Origin: Acidisphaera sp035272265
GTDB taxonomy: Bacteria > Pseudomonadota > Alphaproteobacteria > Acetobacterales > Acetobacteraceae
Assembly (NCBI GenBank): GCA_035272265.1
Contig: DATEQV010000417.1
Span: forward strand, 1 to 11,845
Length of the DNA stretch: 11,845 nt
Direction of reading: 5' to 3'
Part shown: positions 1-6,477 of the stretch, in pieces
How positions within the stretch are numbered: position 1 is the first letter of the stretch
Layout: each line of letters begins with the position of its first letter
Notes under the pieces: model-generated
The model's input: only the letters and a program-made list of their open reading frames with translations
What the model was told of the DNA's origin: nothing
Databases searched by the model: none
Program-made: the position numbers and the translations under genes

Positions 1-241
1 CGCCGTCTCCCATGCAAGACTCGCTTCCGGCTGGCGGGCTGCGCCTCTACCGGGAGGGGGTCGAACCCTCTGGATCGCTTCGAAAGGTTTCAGGTTACGT
101 TTCCATTCTCCTTTCCAGGACTTCTCCTGTCGCAAGGGCCGCACTGAGCGAATCACAACCGACTCACATGACTCAAGATGTTCCCAGATGGACACTAAGA
201 ACCGAGAGCCGATTTCGCTCCGTTACATGCGGCCGCGCGTC

Positions 242-265
242 ATGACGATCTTGCCCGATCGTCAT
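242..265. promoter_or_regulatory. Perfect 9-bp inverted repeat upstream of the TetR gene
   Basis: ATGACGATC (242-250) is followed, after the 6-nt loop TTGCCC, by its exact reverse complement GATCGTCAT (257-265). It lies 35 bp before the regulator's first possible start. No T-run follows on either strand, so a rho-independent terminator is unlikely. An operator for autoregulation is the simplest reading, but this is inferred from symmetry and position alone. Confidence 0.4.
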
Positions 266-269
266 CCCT

Positions 270-287
270 GGACTATCCGGACGGTTC
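270..287. promoter_or_regulatory. Operator-like site upstream of TetR, resembling the 3594-3611 palindrome
   Basis: GGACTATCCGGACGGTTC matches itself in reverse complement at 12 of 18 positions. With the preceding T, its first 12 bases (269-280) match the left part of the divergent-promoter palindrome (3593-3604) at 11 of 12 positions. It ends 12 bp before the regulator's first possible start codon. It is a candidate binding site for this regulator, supported only by similarity and position. Confidence 0.35.
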
Positions 288-299
288 AATCTGCCCAGT

Positions 300-1037
300 G
301 TGGCGATGGCCGGATCGACAGACGCCGCGAGATCGCAAGAGCCAGGCCCGGAACGCCGGCGCCTCGATCCCGAGCGAACACGCCAGGCGATTCTCGATGC
401 AGCGCACGAGGAGTTCGTCGAGAAGGGGCTCGACGGCGCCCGCGTCGACGCGATCGCCGCGCGCACGCAGACCGTCAAGCGCATGATCTACTACTACTTC
501 GGCAGCAAGGAGGACCTGTTCCTCGCTGTGCTGGAGCGCGCCTACAGCGATATCCGCACTGCCGAGGCGGGACTCGACCTCGATCGCCTGCCGCCGGTAG
601 AGGCGATCACGCGCATGGTCGAGTTCACCTTCGACTACCATGACGCGCATCCCGATTTCGTGCGCCTCGTCAGCATCGAGAACATCAATCACGGCCGGTT
701 CGTCGCCCGCTCCTCGATCATCCAGGGCATCAACGTCACCGTGCTGGACCAGCTTCGCCGGATCCTGCAGCGGGGCGAGGCTGACGGCACGTTCCGCGGC
801 GGCCTCGATCCCGTCGACGTGCACATGATGATCAGTGCATTATCCTACTACCGCGTCTCCAACCGGCATACCTTCGGCACGCTGTTCGGCAGGGACCTGT
901 CGTCCCCCGCCGTTCGAAAGCGCCACCGTGTCTTCGCCGTGGAAGCGGTGCTGCGCATGCTCAAGCGCGACGACGGCCAGTCTCATGCGACAGCGCCCGG
1001 CCCGGTGCCCCGCGTTCGCTCCCGCCAAAGCAGGTAA
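300..1037 (+). CDS. TetR/AcrR-family transcriptional regulator
   Basis: A 245-residue DNA-binding repressor-type protein of normal length for the family. The N-terminal helix-turn-helix domain spans about residues 25-72, with the typical pattern RTRQAILDAAHEEFVEKG and then the recognition-helix end and anchor MIYYYFGSKEDLF. The remaining helical region (about 85-230) would be the ligand-binding and dimerisation domain. The start is either GTG at 300 or ATG at 306; neither has a clear ribosome binding site. The gene faces the 3' end of the transporter gene, with an EamA remnant overlapping its last 55 bases on the other strand. It may control the shikimate/protocatechuate cluster, because a similar sequence occurs upstream of it and in the divergent promoter, but its original partner could equally have been the lost EamA transporter. 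The ligand is unknown. Confidence 0.9.
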   Translation: MAMAGSTDAARSQEPGPERRRLDPERTRQAILDAAHEEFVEKGLDGARVDAIAARTQTVKRMIYYYFGSKEDLFLAVLERAYSDIRTAEAGLDLDRLPPVEAITRMVEFTFDYHDAHPDFVRLVSIENINHGRFVARSSIIQGINVTVLDQLRRILQRGEADGTFRGGLDPVDVHMMISALSYYRVSNRHTFGTLFGRDLSSPAVRKRHRVFAVEAVLRMLKRDDGQSHATAPGPVPRVRSRQSR

Positions 1038-1135
1038 AGCCCGGAGGCGGCGATGACGATGCCGCCGAGCACCGTCGAACGGTCGGGCAGTTTGCCGAAC
1101 ACCAGCCACCCCAGCAGAGGGACATTTTGATTGTA
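983..1135 (-). pseudogene. C-terminal remnant of an EamA/DMT-family transporter
   Basis: Reading leftward from 1135 to a TGA at 983-985 gives 50 residues, including VPLLGWLVFGKLPDRSTVLG and then GGIVIAASGLYLLWRERTRG. This is the pattern of the last two membrane helices of EamA (drug/metabolite transporter) proteins: a 'GW-L-FG--PD' turn and the terminal 'GLYLLWRE'. The rest of the roughly 280-300-residue transporter is missing. The fragment is in the same frame as the neighbouring symporter gene and begins just past that gene's TGA (1136-1138), so it has no start of its own. Homology seems to begin near 1123, next to a locally AT-rich stretch (1121-1136), which marks the likely junction. I read it as the end of a gene once convergent with the TetR gene and cut off by a deletion or insertion. 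Confidence 0.75.
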
Positions 1136-2536
1136 TCACGTCGTTCCGGCGAGTCCCGTCATGAGCTGCGCGCGCATACGGTCGTAATCCGTCTTCTCGA
1201 CCGGCGCGACGTCCCGGTGGCCGAGGTCGTTCAGATGGACGCGGTACGTCTCCCGTGCGGTGAGCGCGGAGACCGCCGCGATAACCGTCACGCCGAAAGC
1301 GATCGCGCCGACGGTGAGCGGAACGTTGGCCGAGCCGGGCGGCGCCACCGTTGCGAACAAAGCGGGCAGCAGCGCCGTGATCGTCGTGCCGACATTCTGC
1401 GAGATCGCCATCGCCGTCACCCGGATCCGCGTCTGGAACAGCTCGGGATAGAAGCTCGGGTAGATGGCGTTGTAGCCCTGATACACCACGCCCCACATGA
1501 GCAGGGACAGAACGATCGCCAGCGGCACGCTGTGGATGCTGATCGCATACAGGTAGCCGAACGAGAGCAGCCCGGCGCCGAGCGCACCGATGATGATCGG
1601 CGGACGGCGGCCGATCCTGTCCGACAGATTGCCGACATACGGGATGACGATCACGGCAACAATGTTGCCGAGCACGGGGATCCACAGATACACGTCCTTC
1701 GCCATCCCGATCCCGTAGGCCGGCTGCACCGCATAGGCCGCACCGAAGATTGTGGCGACGACCGGGATCACGTTCATCAGCGCCATGCAGACCACCCGCA
1801 GCATGTCGTCCCAGCTGAGCGCGAACGCCTGCGTGATCGGCGCCTTCGGGATATCGCCGTGCTCGCCTTCCTCGGCGAAGGCTGGCGTCTCGTCCACCTC
1901 GCGGCGGATGATATAGCCTGCGATCACGACGACCACGCTGAGCAGAAACGGGATCCGCCAGCGCCAGGCGTTGAATTGCTCCTGCGGCATGAACCTGGCG
2001 AGCGGCAGAAACACCGCCGCGGCGAGGATCTGTCCGGCCTGCACGCCTTGCAGCGTGAAGCTCGCGAAGTAGCCGCGCCGGCCAAATGGCGCGTGCTCCA
2101 GGATCATCGAGCTTGCCCCCGAGATCTCTCCGGCGACGGCGAAGCCCTGGATCAGACGCAGGATGACGAGCAGCACCGGCGCGAGGATGCCGACCTGCTG
2201 GTAGGTCGGCAGAAATCCGACCGCCATCGTCGAGAAGCCCATCATGAACATGCACAGAAGCAGCACCGTCTTGCGCCCGTGCGTGTCGCCCCAATAGCCG
2301 AGCACGAAAGCTCCGACCGGCCGCGCGATGTAGCCCACGCCGTAGGTCGCCAGCGATGCCACGATGGCCACCGTCGGGTCGCTCGACGGAAAGAAGATCT
2401 GCGGGAAGACCAGCGACGCCGCCGTCGCATAGATGAAGAAGTCATAGTACTCGAGCGCCGACCCGATCCAGCCGCTGGCGGCGGCTTTCTTGGATTGGTG
2501 TCTGCCGTGCGGTTCGTGCTCCGACATGTCAGCCAT
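1136..2536 (-). CDS. MFS metabolite:H+ symporter, probable shikimate/aromatic acid importer
   Basis: A 466-residue inner-membrane transporter of the metabolite:H+ symporter family (the family of ShiA, ProP and KgtP), of expected length and with about 12 hydrophobic segments. Family marks are SALEYYDFFIYATAASLVFP in the first helix, loop motif A as GYWGDTHGRK (residues 80-89), the RLIQGFAVAGE motif (127-137), and the repeat of motif A in the second half (GNLSDRIGRRP). The ATG at 2536 is preceded by AGAGAGGA with a 6-nt gap, so this start is well supported. It follows the shikimate dehydrogenase gene on the same strand after 87 bp and probably shares its transcript. Uptake of shikimate is inferred from this pairing and the dehydroshikimate dehydratase nearby; the sequence alone cannot separate shikimate from other organic acids. 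Its stop is followed in frame by an EamA remnant. Confidence 0.9.
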   Translation of the reverse strand: MADMSEHEPHGRHQSKKAAASGWIGSALEYYDFFIYATAASLVFPQIFFPSSDPTVAIVASLATYGVGYIARPVGAFVLGYWGDTHGRKTVLLLCMFMMGFSTMAVGFLPTYQQVGILAPVLLVILRLIQGFAVAGEISGASSMILEHAPFGRRGYFASFTLQGVQAGQILAAAVFLPLARFMPQEQFNAWRWRIPFLLSVVVVIAGYIIRREVDETPAFAEEGEHGDIPKAPITQAFALSWDDMLRVVCMALMNVIPVVATIFGAAYAVQPAYGIGMAKDVYLWIPVLGNIVAVIVIPYVGNLSDRIGRRPPIIIGALGAGLLSFGYLYAISIHSVPLAIVLSLLMWGVVYQGYNAIYPSFYPELFQTRIRVTAMAISQNVGTTITALLPALFATVAPPGSANVPLTVGAIAFGVTVIAAVSALTARETYRVHLNDLGHRDVAPVEKTDYDRMRAQLMTGLAGTT

Positions 2537-2623
2537 TTTCGTTCCTCTCTGTGTATGACAGCGCCTTGAGCGGCGTTCTTGGGCCCGGACGGGCCGACTG
2601 ATTGTTGTGCCCTGGTTTCGGAC

Positions 2624-3502
2624 CTACGCGGTCGCTGCCGTCTCCCGCAGCGCGTCGAAATGGCGTCGCATCCGTTCGGCATCCGGCTTGATCCCGGTGA
2701 ACAGCTCGAAGGCGCGGACCGCCTGGAACACCGCCATGCCGCCGCCGTCCAGGGTGCGGCAGCCGATCGCCCGCGCCTGCTTGAGAAGTTCAGTCTCGAG
2801 CGGGAAGTAGATGATCTCCGATACCCACAGAGCGGGACGGAGGAAGTCTGCCGGCACCGGCGTTCCGGGCAGCTTCGCCATACCGACCGGCGTGGTGTTC
2901 ACCAGCCCATCCGCCTCGGCGATGGCGCCGCGCAGATCACTGCCCGCGACGGCGCGCCCTGCGCCGTGCCGTGCGCACAAATCGGCCGCCACATGCTGCG
3001 CGCGTGCAGCATCGGTATCGAACACCGTCAGCGTCTGCACGCCGAGCTGCATCAGCGCCTCGGCCACGGCCGATCCCGCGCCCCCGGCGCCCACCTGCAC
3101 GACGCGGTCACGCTTCACGTCAGGCAGGCCGCGGCGCAGGTTCTCCGCGTAGCCGAACAGATCGGTGTTGTGCCCGAACCGCCGTTCGTCGCGCACCACC
3201 ACCGTATTCACCGCACCCAGCGCCCGCGCGTTGTCGGACAGGTCGGTCAGCAGCGGGATGATCTCCTGCTTGCACGGGAAGGTGATGTTGAGGCCGGCGA
3301 AGCCCATCCGCTCGGCGGCGAGGAGCAGCTCCGGCAGCGCCGTCACGTCGAGACCGAGCTTCTGCAGGTCGACGAGCTTGTAGATGACCTTCAAGCCCTG
3401 TTCAGCACCCTCTCGTTCGTGCAGGGACGGGGTCAGCGACCCCTGGATACCATAGCCGATCAAGCCGAGCAGGAAGGACCCCTGGTGCGGCATCGCGCTC
3501 AT
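2624..3502 (-). CDS. Quinate/shikimate dehydrogenase (AroE/QsuD/YdiB family)
   Basis: A 292-residue cytoplasmic enzyme predicted to oxidise shikimate to 3-dehydroshikimate (or quinate to 3-dehydroquinate). The substrate domain has SLTPSLHE (22-29), NITFPCK with catalytic Lys78, and GHNTD with catalytic Asp114. The nucleotide domain has GAGGAG (138-143), and the C-terminal helix carries Gln260 in MAVFQAV. The SxTPxxHE form, instead of SxSPxxHN, and FDTD (161-164) after the second Rossmann strand, where NADP-dependent biosynthetic AroE has an 'NRT'-type motif, point to an NAD-using catabolic dehydrogenase. Two starts are possible, ATG at 3502 and ATG at 3493. Neither has a strong ribosome binding site, but the first overlaps the stop of a 10-codon ORF, suggesting translational coupling. 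It is the first large gene of the leftward unit. Which of quinate and shikimate is preferred cannot be told from sequence. Confidence 0.92.
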   Translation of the reverse strand: MSAMPHQGSFLLGLIGYGIQGSLTPSLHEREGAEQGLKVIYKLVDLQKLGLDVTALPELLLAAERMGFAGLNITFPCKQEIIPLLTDLSDNARALGAVNTVVVRDERRFGHNTDLFGYAENLRRGLPDVKRDRVVQVGAGGAGSAVAEALMQLGVQTLTVFDTDAARAQHVAADLCARHGAGRAVAGSDLRGAIAEADGLVNTTPVGMAKLPGTPVPADFLRPALWVSEIIYFPLETELLKQARAIGCRTLDGGGMAVFQAVRAFELFTGIKPDAERMRRHFDALRETAATA

Positions 3503-3531
3503 CTCGGGGCCAGCCGAATCGTTGCTTCCAT
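3499..3531 (-). CDS. Putative 10-residue leader peptide before the shikimate dehydrogenase gene
   Basis: ATG at 3531 is preceded by GGGGAG (3544-3539) with a 7-nt gap, the best ribosome binding site in this leader. It opens the peptide MEATIRLAPR, ending in a TGA at 3501-3499 that overlaps the dehydrogenase ATG (3502) as ATGA. That arrangement is typical of translational coupling. Nothing shows that the peptide itself matters; it may serve only to bring ribosomes to the weakly signalled start downstream. It could instead be a relic of an older start. Confidence 0.4.
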   Translation of the reverse strand: MEATIRLAPR

Positions 3532-3581
3532 GACGTTTCTCCCCGTGTTGTTGTGCTGTGCGGTCTGCCGTTCGAAACCGC

Positions 3582-3610
3582 TTGACACCGTATGGACTAA
3601 CCGGTTAAAC
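3582..3610 (+). promoter_or_regulatory. Predicted rightward promoter for the BKACE-pca unit
   Basis: A perfect TTGACA (3582-3587) is followed after 17 bp by TTAAAC (3605-3610), a poor match to the -10 consensus. Transcription would start near 3617 and give a leader of about 120 nt before the BKACE gene. The weak -10 lies within the palindrome at 3594-3611, so a bound repressor would block it. The prediction rests on the -35 match, spacing and divergent-gene position. Confidence 0.5.
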
Positions 3611-3618
3611 CGTGTCAA
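3589..3618 (-). promoter_or_regulatory. Predicted leftward promoter for the dehydrogenase-symporter unit
   Basis: On the minus strand a perfect TTGACA (3618-3613) is followed after 18 bp by CATACG (3594-3589), a weak -10. It points towards the dehydrogenase gene and overlaps the rightward promoter face to face, so the two share the same DNA and the same central palindrome. The -35 is clear and the -10 is doubtful. Confidence 0.4.
3594..3611. promoter_or_regulatory. Palindromic operator candidate in the divergent promoter
   Basis: GGACTAACCGGTTAAACC has a perfect 10-bp core, TAACCGGTTA (3598-3607), and 14 of 18 symmetric positions overall. It sits between the two opposed TTGACA boxes. A second inverted repeat, TTGACAC (3582-3588) and GTGTCAA (3612-3618), encloses it with a centre shifted by 2 bp. 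A single bound regulator here could switch both transcription units. Size and symmetry fit TetR-type operators, but IclR- or LysR-type regulators cannot be excluded. Confidence 0.5.
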
Positions 3619-3657
3619 CGACAAAACGCGGCGAGATGCCGATCGAGGGAGGAACAC

Positions 3658-3735
3658 ATGCCCGAAACAGCCTGCCAGAGGTCCGCCTTCGCGCCGGGCA
3701 CGCAGTCGCGCCGGCAACTTTCCCGGGGACTGTGA
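3658..3735 (+). CDS. Putative 25-residue leader ORF before the BKACE gene
   Basis: ATG at 3658 has the strongest ribosome binding site of the region, GGGAGGA (3647-3653), 4 nt before it. The 25-codon frame (MPETACQRSA..., Arg- and Ser-rich, no membrane segment) ends in TGA at 3733-3735, three bases before the BKACE ATG, whose own signal (GAGAG) is weak. This suggests that translation of the short frame delivers ribosomes to the enzyme gene. No hairpin pair or codon run typical of attenuation was seen. It may also be the scar of a deleted gene that left its start behind. Confidence 0.4.
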   Translation: MPETACQRSAFAPGTQSRRQLSRGL

Positions 3736-3738
3736 GAG

Positions 3739-4575
3739 ATGAGCGAGCCCTGCGTTCTTGCCGTCGCCATCACCGGCTCCGTGCCGCGGAAGTCCGATAA
3801 CCCGGCGGTGCCGATCAGCGTCGCTGAGCAGGTCGAGAGTACGCACGAGGCGTTCGAGGCCGGCGCCTCGCTGGTTCACGTTCACGTGCGCAACGACGAC
3901 GAGACGCCGTCATCGGACCCGGAGAAGTTCGGCCGCGTGCAAGAAGGCGTGCGCCGCCACTGTCCGGGCATGATCGTGCAGTTTTCCACCGGCGGACGCG
4001 GGCGGGACCAGGCGGCGCGCGGCAACGCACTCGACCTGCAGCCCGACATGGCGTCGCTGTCGACCGGCTCGGTCAACTTCCCGAGCATCATCTACGAAAA
4101 CGTCCCCGGCCTCGTCGCCGACCTGGCGTCGAAGATGCAGCGATTCGGCGTGCTGCCGGAGATCGAAATCTTCGATCTGTCGCACATCCATGGCGCCAAA
4201 CCGCTGGTGGAGGCGGGGCTGATGAACGAACGGCCGCACGTGCAGTTCGTCCTCGGCGTCAAGAACGCGATGCCGGCCGAGGAGCCGTTACTCGACATCC
4301 TCCTCGAGGAGACGCGGCGCGTCCTGCCGCACGCGACCTGGACCGCCGCCGGCATCGGGCGCTTCCAGTCGATCGTGATGGACTGGGTGCTGGCGCGAAA
4401 GGCGGACGGCGTGCGCACCGGACTCGAAGACAACATCCGCGTCACCAAGGACAAGCTCGCCGCGAGCAACGCCGAACTGGTGCAGATCGCCGGCGAAGCG
4501 ATCGCGCGCCACGACCGCCGCGTCGCCACTCCGGCCGAGGCGCGCGCGATGCTCGGGCTGAGGCCGGCCGCATGA
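3739..4575 (+). CDS. BKACE (DUF849) beta-keto acid cleavage enzyme
   Basis: A 278-residue zinc-dependent TIM-barrel enzyme of the beta-keto acid cleavage family, whose founder (Kce) cleaves 3-keto-5-aminohexanoate with acetyl-CoA to acetoacetate and an acyl-CoA. The metal ligands are visible as HVHVRNDD (His47, His49) and Glu230 in RTGLEDNIR; Arg226 and Glu143 (EIEIFD) fall at positions known to be catalytic in the family, and QFSTGG (81-86) forms part of the active site. Length is normal and no key residue is missing. It is the first enzyme of the rightward unit and overlaps the dehydratase gene by 4 bp (ATGA). In this setting beta-ketoadipate is the obvious beta-keto acid, which would give succinyl-CoA and acetoacetate. 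That substrate is an inference; family members differ in specificity and the residues seen do not settle it. Confidence 0.93.
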   Translation: MSEPCVLAVAITGSVPRKSDNPAVPISVAEQVESTHEAFEAGASLVHVHVRNDDETPSSDPEKFGRVQEGVRRHCPGMIVQFSTGGRGRDQAARGNALDLQPDMASLSTGSVNFPSIIYENVPGLVADLASKMQRFGVLPEIEIFDLSHIHGAKPLVEAGLMNERPHVQFVLGVKNAMPAEEPLLDILLEETRRVLPHATWTAAGIGRFQSIVMDWVLARKADGVRTGLEDNIRVTKDKLAASNAELVQIAGEAIARHDRRVATPAEARAMLGLRPAA

Positions 4576-6422
4576 CGTACGGCAAGCGCCCTGCGCGCTC
4601 GATCGCGACGGTCTGCCTCAGCGGCCGTCTGGGCGACAAGCTCGACTCCGCCGCACGCGCCGGATTCGATGGGGTCGAGATCTTCGAGAACGACCTGCTC
4701 GCCTTCGACGGGTCGCCCGCCGACGTGCGCCGGATGGCGGAAGACCTCGGCCTCGCCATCACGCTGTTCCAGCCCTTCCGCGACTTCGAGGCAGTGCCCG
4801 ACGCGCAGCGCGCGCGCAACCTCGATCGAGCGGAACGCAAGTTCGACACGATGGCCGCGCTCGGCACCGATCTGATGCTGGTGTGCAGCAACGTGCAGCC
4901 CTCCGCCATCGACGATGATGCGCGCGCCGCGGCAGATCTGCGCACGATGGCCGAGCGCGCCGCCGCCCGCGGCCTGCGCATCTGCTACGAGGCGCTCGCC
5001 TGGGGCCGGCACGTCAACCGCTGGGCGCACGCATGGCGCATCGTGCAGGCCACGGATCACCCGGCGCTCGGCCTGGCGCTCGACAGCTTCCACACGCTCG
5101 CGGTCGGCGACGATCCGTCCGGCATCGCGCACCTGCCCGGCGACCGCGTGTTCTTCGTCCAGCTCGCCGACGCGCCGCGCGTCTCGCTCGACGTGCTCTC
5201 GCTCAGCCGTCACTATCGGCTGATGCCCGGCCAGGGCGAGCTGGACGTGGCCGGGTTCGTGCGCTGCGCCGCCGCCGCCGGCTACGCCGGCCCGCTGTCG
5301 CTCGAGGTGTTCAACGATGACTTCCGTGCCGCGTCGGCGCGCGTGATCGCGCGCGACGGGGTGTGCTCGCTGGCGCTGGTGGAAGCCGAGGCGGGGCTGA
5401 CCACACTCCCACCGGCGCCGCGGATCGAGGGCGTGGAGTTCATCGAGTTCGCCGTCGACGAAACGGCGGGCGCGGCGCTGGCCGGTATGCTGCGTGGATT
5501 GGGCTTCCATCACGCGGGCCGCCATCGGTCGAAGGACGTCGACCTCTATCGCCAGGGTGCCATCAACCTGGTGCTCAACCGCGAGCCCGACAGCGCCGCG
5601 GCCGAGCATTTCCACTGGCACGGCCCGTCCGTCTGCGCGATGGGCCTGCGCGTCGCCGATGCCGCCGCGGCGATCGACCGCGCCGAGGCGCTGACGATCA
5701 CGCCCTGGCGGACGCCTGTCGCGGCGGGCGAAAGCCTGATCCCGGCCGTGCGTGCCCCGGACGGCATGCTGGTGCACCTGGTCGATCCGCAGACCGCGCG
5801 CTCGGTCTGGGATAGCGATTTCGTCCTGTCGGAAACCGGCGCCGATATCGGCATCGGCCTGTCGGCGATCGACCATATCGCGCAAGCGCTCGCGCCCAAC
5901 GGGCTGCCCAGCGCGGTGCTGTTCTGGCGCGCGCTGTTCGGCATGGAGACGGGCGGCCCGATCGACCTCGCCGATCCCTACGGCCTCATCCACAGCCGCG
6001 CGATGGTCAGTCCGGGCGGCACGTTCCGCCTGCCGCTGAACGTGTCCGAAAACCGCGAGACGACGACGGGGCGCTTCATCTCCGCCGCGTCCGGCGCCGG
6101 CGTTCAGCACATCGCCTTCGCGACCGCAGACGTCGCCGCGACGGCGGCGCGTGTGAGCGACGCGGCGTCGATCCTGCCGATCGCCGACAACTACTACGAC
6201 GACCTCGCGGCGCGCTGGGGGGTGGACGACGAGGCGCTGGAGCGGATGCGGCGCCTGCACCTGCTGTACGACCGCGAGCCCGGCGGCGAGTTCGTCCACG
6301 CCTATACCGACACGTTCGACGACCGGTTCTTCTTCGAGTTAGTCGAGCGCCGCGGGAGCACCGGGTTCGGCGCGGCGAACGCCACGTTCCGCCTCGCCGC
6401 ACAGAGCGCGCGACGACGATGA
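4572..6422 (+). CDS. quiC1: 3-dehydroshikimate dehydratase fused to an HPPD-like domain (QuiC1 type)
   Basis: A 616-residue two-domain protein. Residues about 5-260 form a sugar-phosphate-isomerase-like TIM barrel with the metal set Glu140 (CYEALAW), Asp171 (LDSFHT), Gln197 (VQLADAP) and Glu245 (SLEVFND), matching bacterial 3-dehydroshikimate dehydratases that make protocatechuate. Residues about 280-610 form two VOC modules like 4-hydroxyphenylpyruvate dioxygenase and keep a His/His/Glu metal triad: His435 (IDHIAQ), His513 (VQHIAF) and Glu589 (FFFELVERR). This is the known QuiC1 fusion, in which the dehydratase activity belongs to the N-terminal part and the role of the HPPD-like part is unclear. 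The ATG overlaps the BKACE stop, so the two are co-translated. Its product is the substrate of the dioxygenase encoded next, which strongly supports the call. True HPPD is unlikely because of the N-terminal barrel and the context. Confidence 0.92.
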   Translation: MTYGKRPARSIATVCLSGRLGDKLDSAARAGFDGVEIFENDLLAFDGSPADVRRMAEDLGLAITLFQPFRDFEAVPDAQRARNLDRAERKFDTMAALGTDLMLVCSNVQPSAIDDDARAAADLRTMAERAAARGLRICYEALAWGRHVNRWAHAWRIVQATDHPALGLALDSFHTLAVGDDPSGIAHLPGDRVFFVQLADAPRVSLDVLSLSRHYRLMPGQGELDVAGFVRCAAAAGYAGPLSLEVFNDDFRAASARVIARDGVCSLALVEAEAGLTTLPPAPRIEGVEFIEFAVDETAGAALAGMLRGLGFHHAGRHRSKDVDLYRQGAINLVLNREPDSAAAEHFHWHGPSVCAMGLRVADAAAAIDRAEALTITPWRTPVAAGESLIPAVRAPDGMLVHLVDPQTARSVWDSDFVLSETGADIGIGLSAIDHIAQALAPNGLPSAVLFWRALFGMETGGPIDLADPYGLIHSRAMVSPGGTFRLPLNVSENRETTTGRFISAASGAGVQHIAFATADVAATAARVSDAASILPIADNYYDDLAARWGVDDEALERMRRLHLLYDREPGGEFVHAYTDTFDDRFFFELVERRGSTGFGAANATFRLAAQSARRR

Positions 6423-6477
6423 CGCGCGAATCCGATCCCATCACCATCCATCCGCAGCAGCACGAGGACTCACCCAC

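Larger units (their letters stand above)
1..299. other. Non-coding left edge and upstream region of the TetR gene
   Basis: No ORF here looks like a protein gene; the reading frames crossing it are short, Arg/Ser-rich and have no ribosome binding site. A short T-arm-like hairpin can be drawn on the minus strand at about 54-70, but no complete tRNA can be folded around it. The right part (about 240-299) holds a perfect dyad and an operator-like sequence, listed separately, as expected for the control region of the regulator that follows. Confidence 0.5.

Noticed and set aside
54..70. tRNA T-arm-like hairpin on the minus strand (GAGGG, loop TTCGACC, CCCTC)
   Set aside because: The loop fits the tRNA pattern, but the following acceptor-like bases have no partner in the 70-90 nt upstream, and no D-arm or anticodon arm can be folded. 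It may be chance or a worn tRNA fragment.
1127..2569. 480-codon open frame on the plus strand opposite the symporter gene
   Set aside because: It is a mirror of the symporter's codon bias, extremely rich in Arg, Asp and His, with no recognisable domain.
2580..2596. Possible terminator hairpin between the dehydrogenase and symporter genes (GGCCCG/CGGGCC)
   Set aside because: The arms are separated by only 2 bases, and no T-run follows on the minus strand. It would also separate two genes that look co-transcribed.
4092..6299. 735-codon open frame on the minus strand opposite the BKACE and dehydratase genes
   Set aside because: The product is rich in Arg, His, Gln and Val with no domain or start signal, and the opposite strand carries two clear enzymes. 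Long antisense frames are expected in GC-rich coding DNA.
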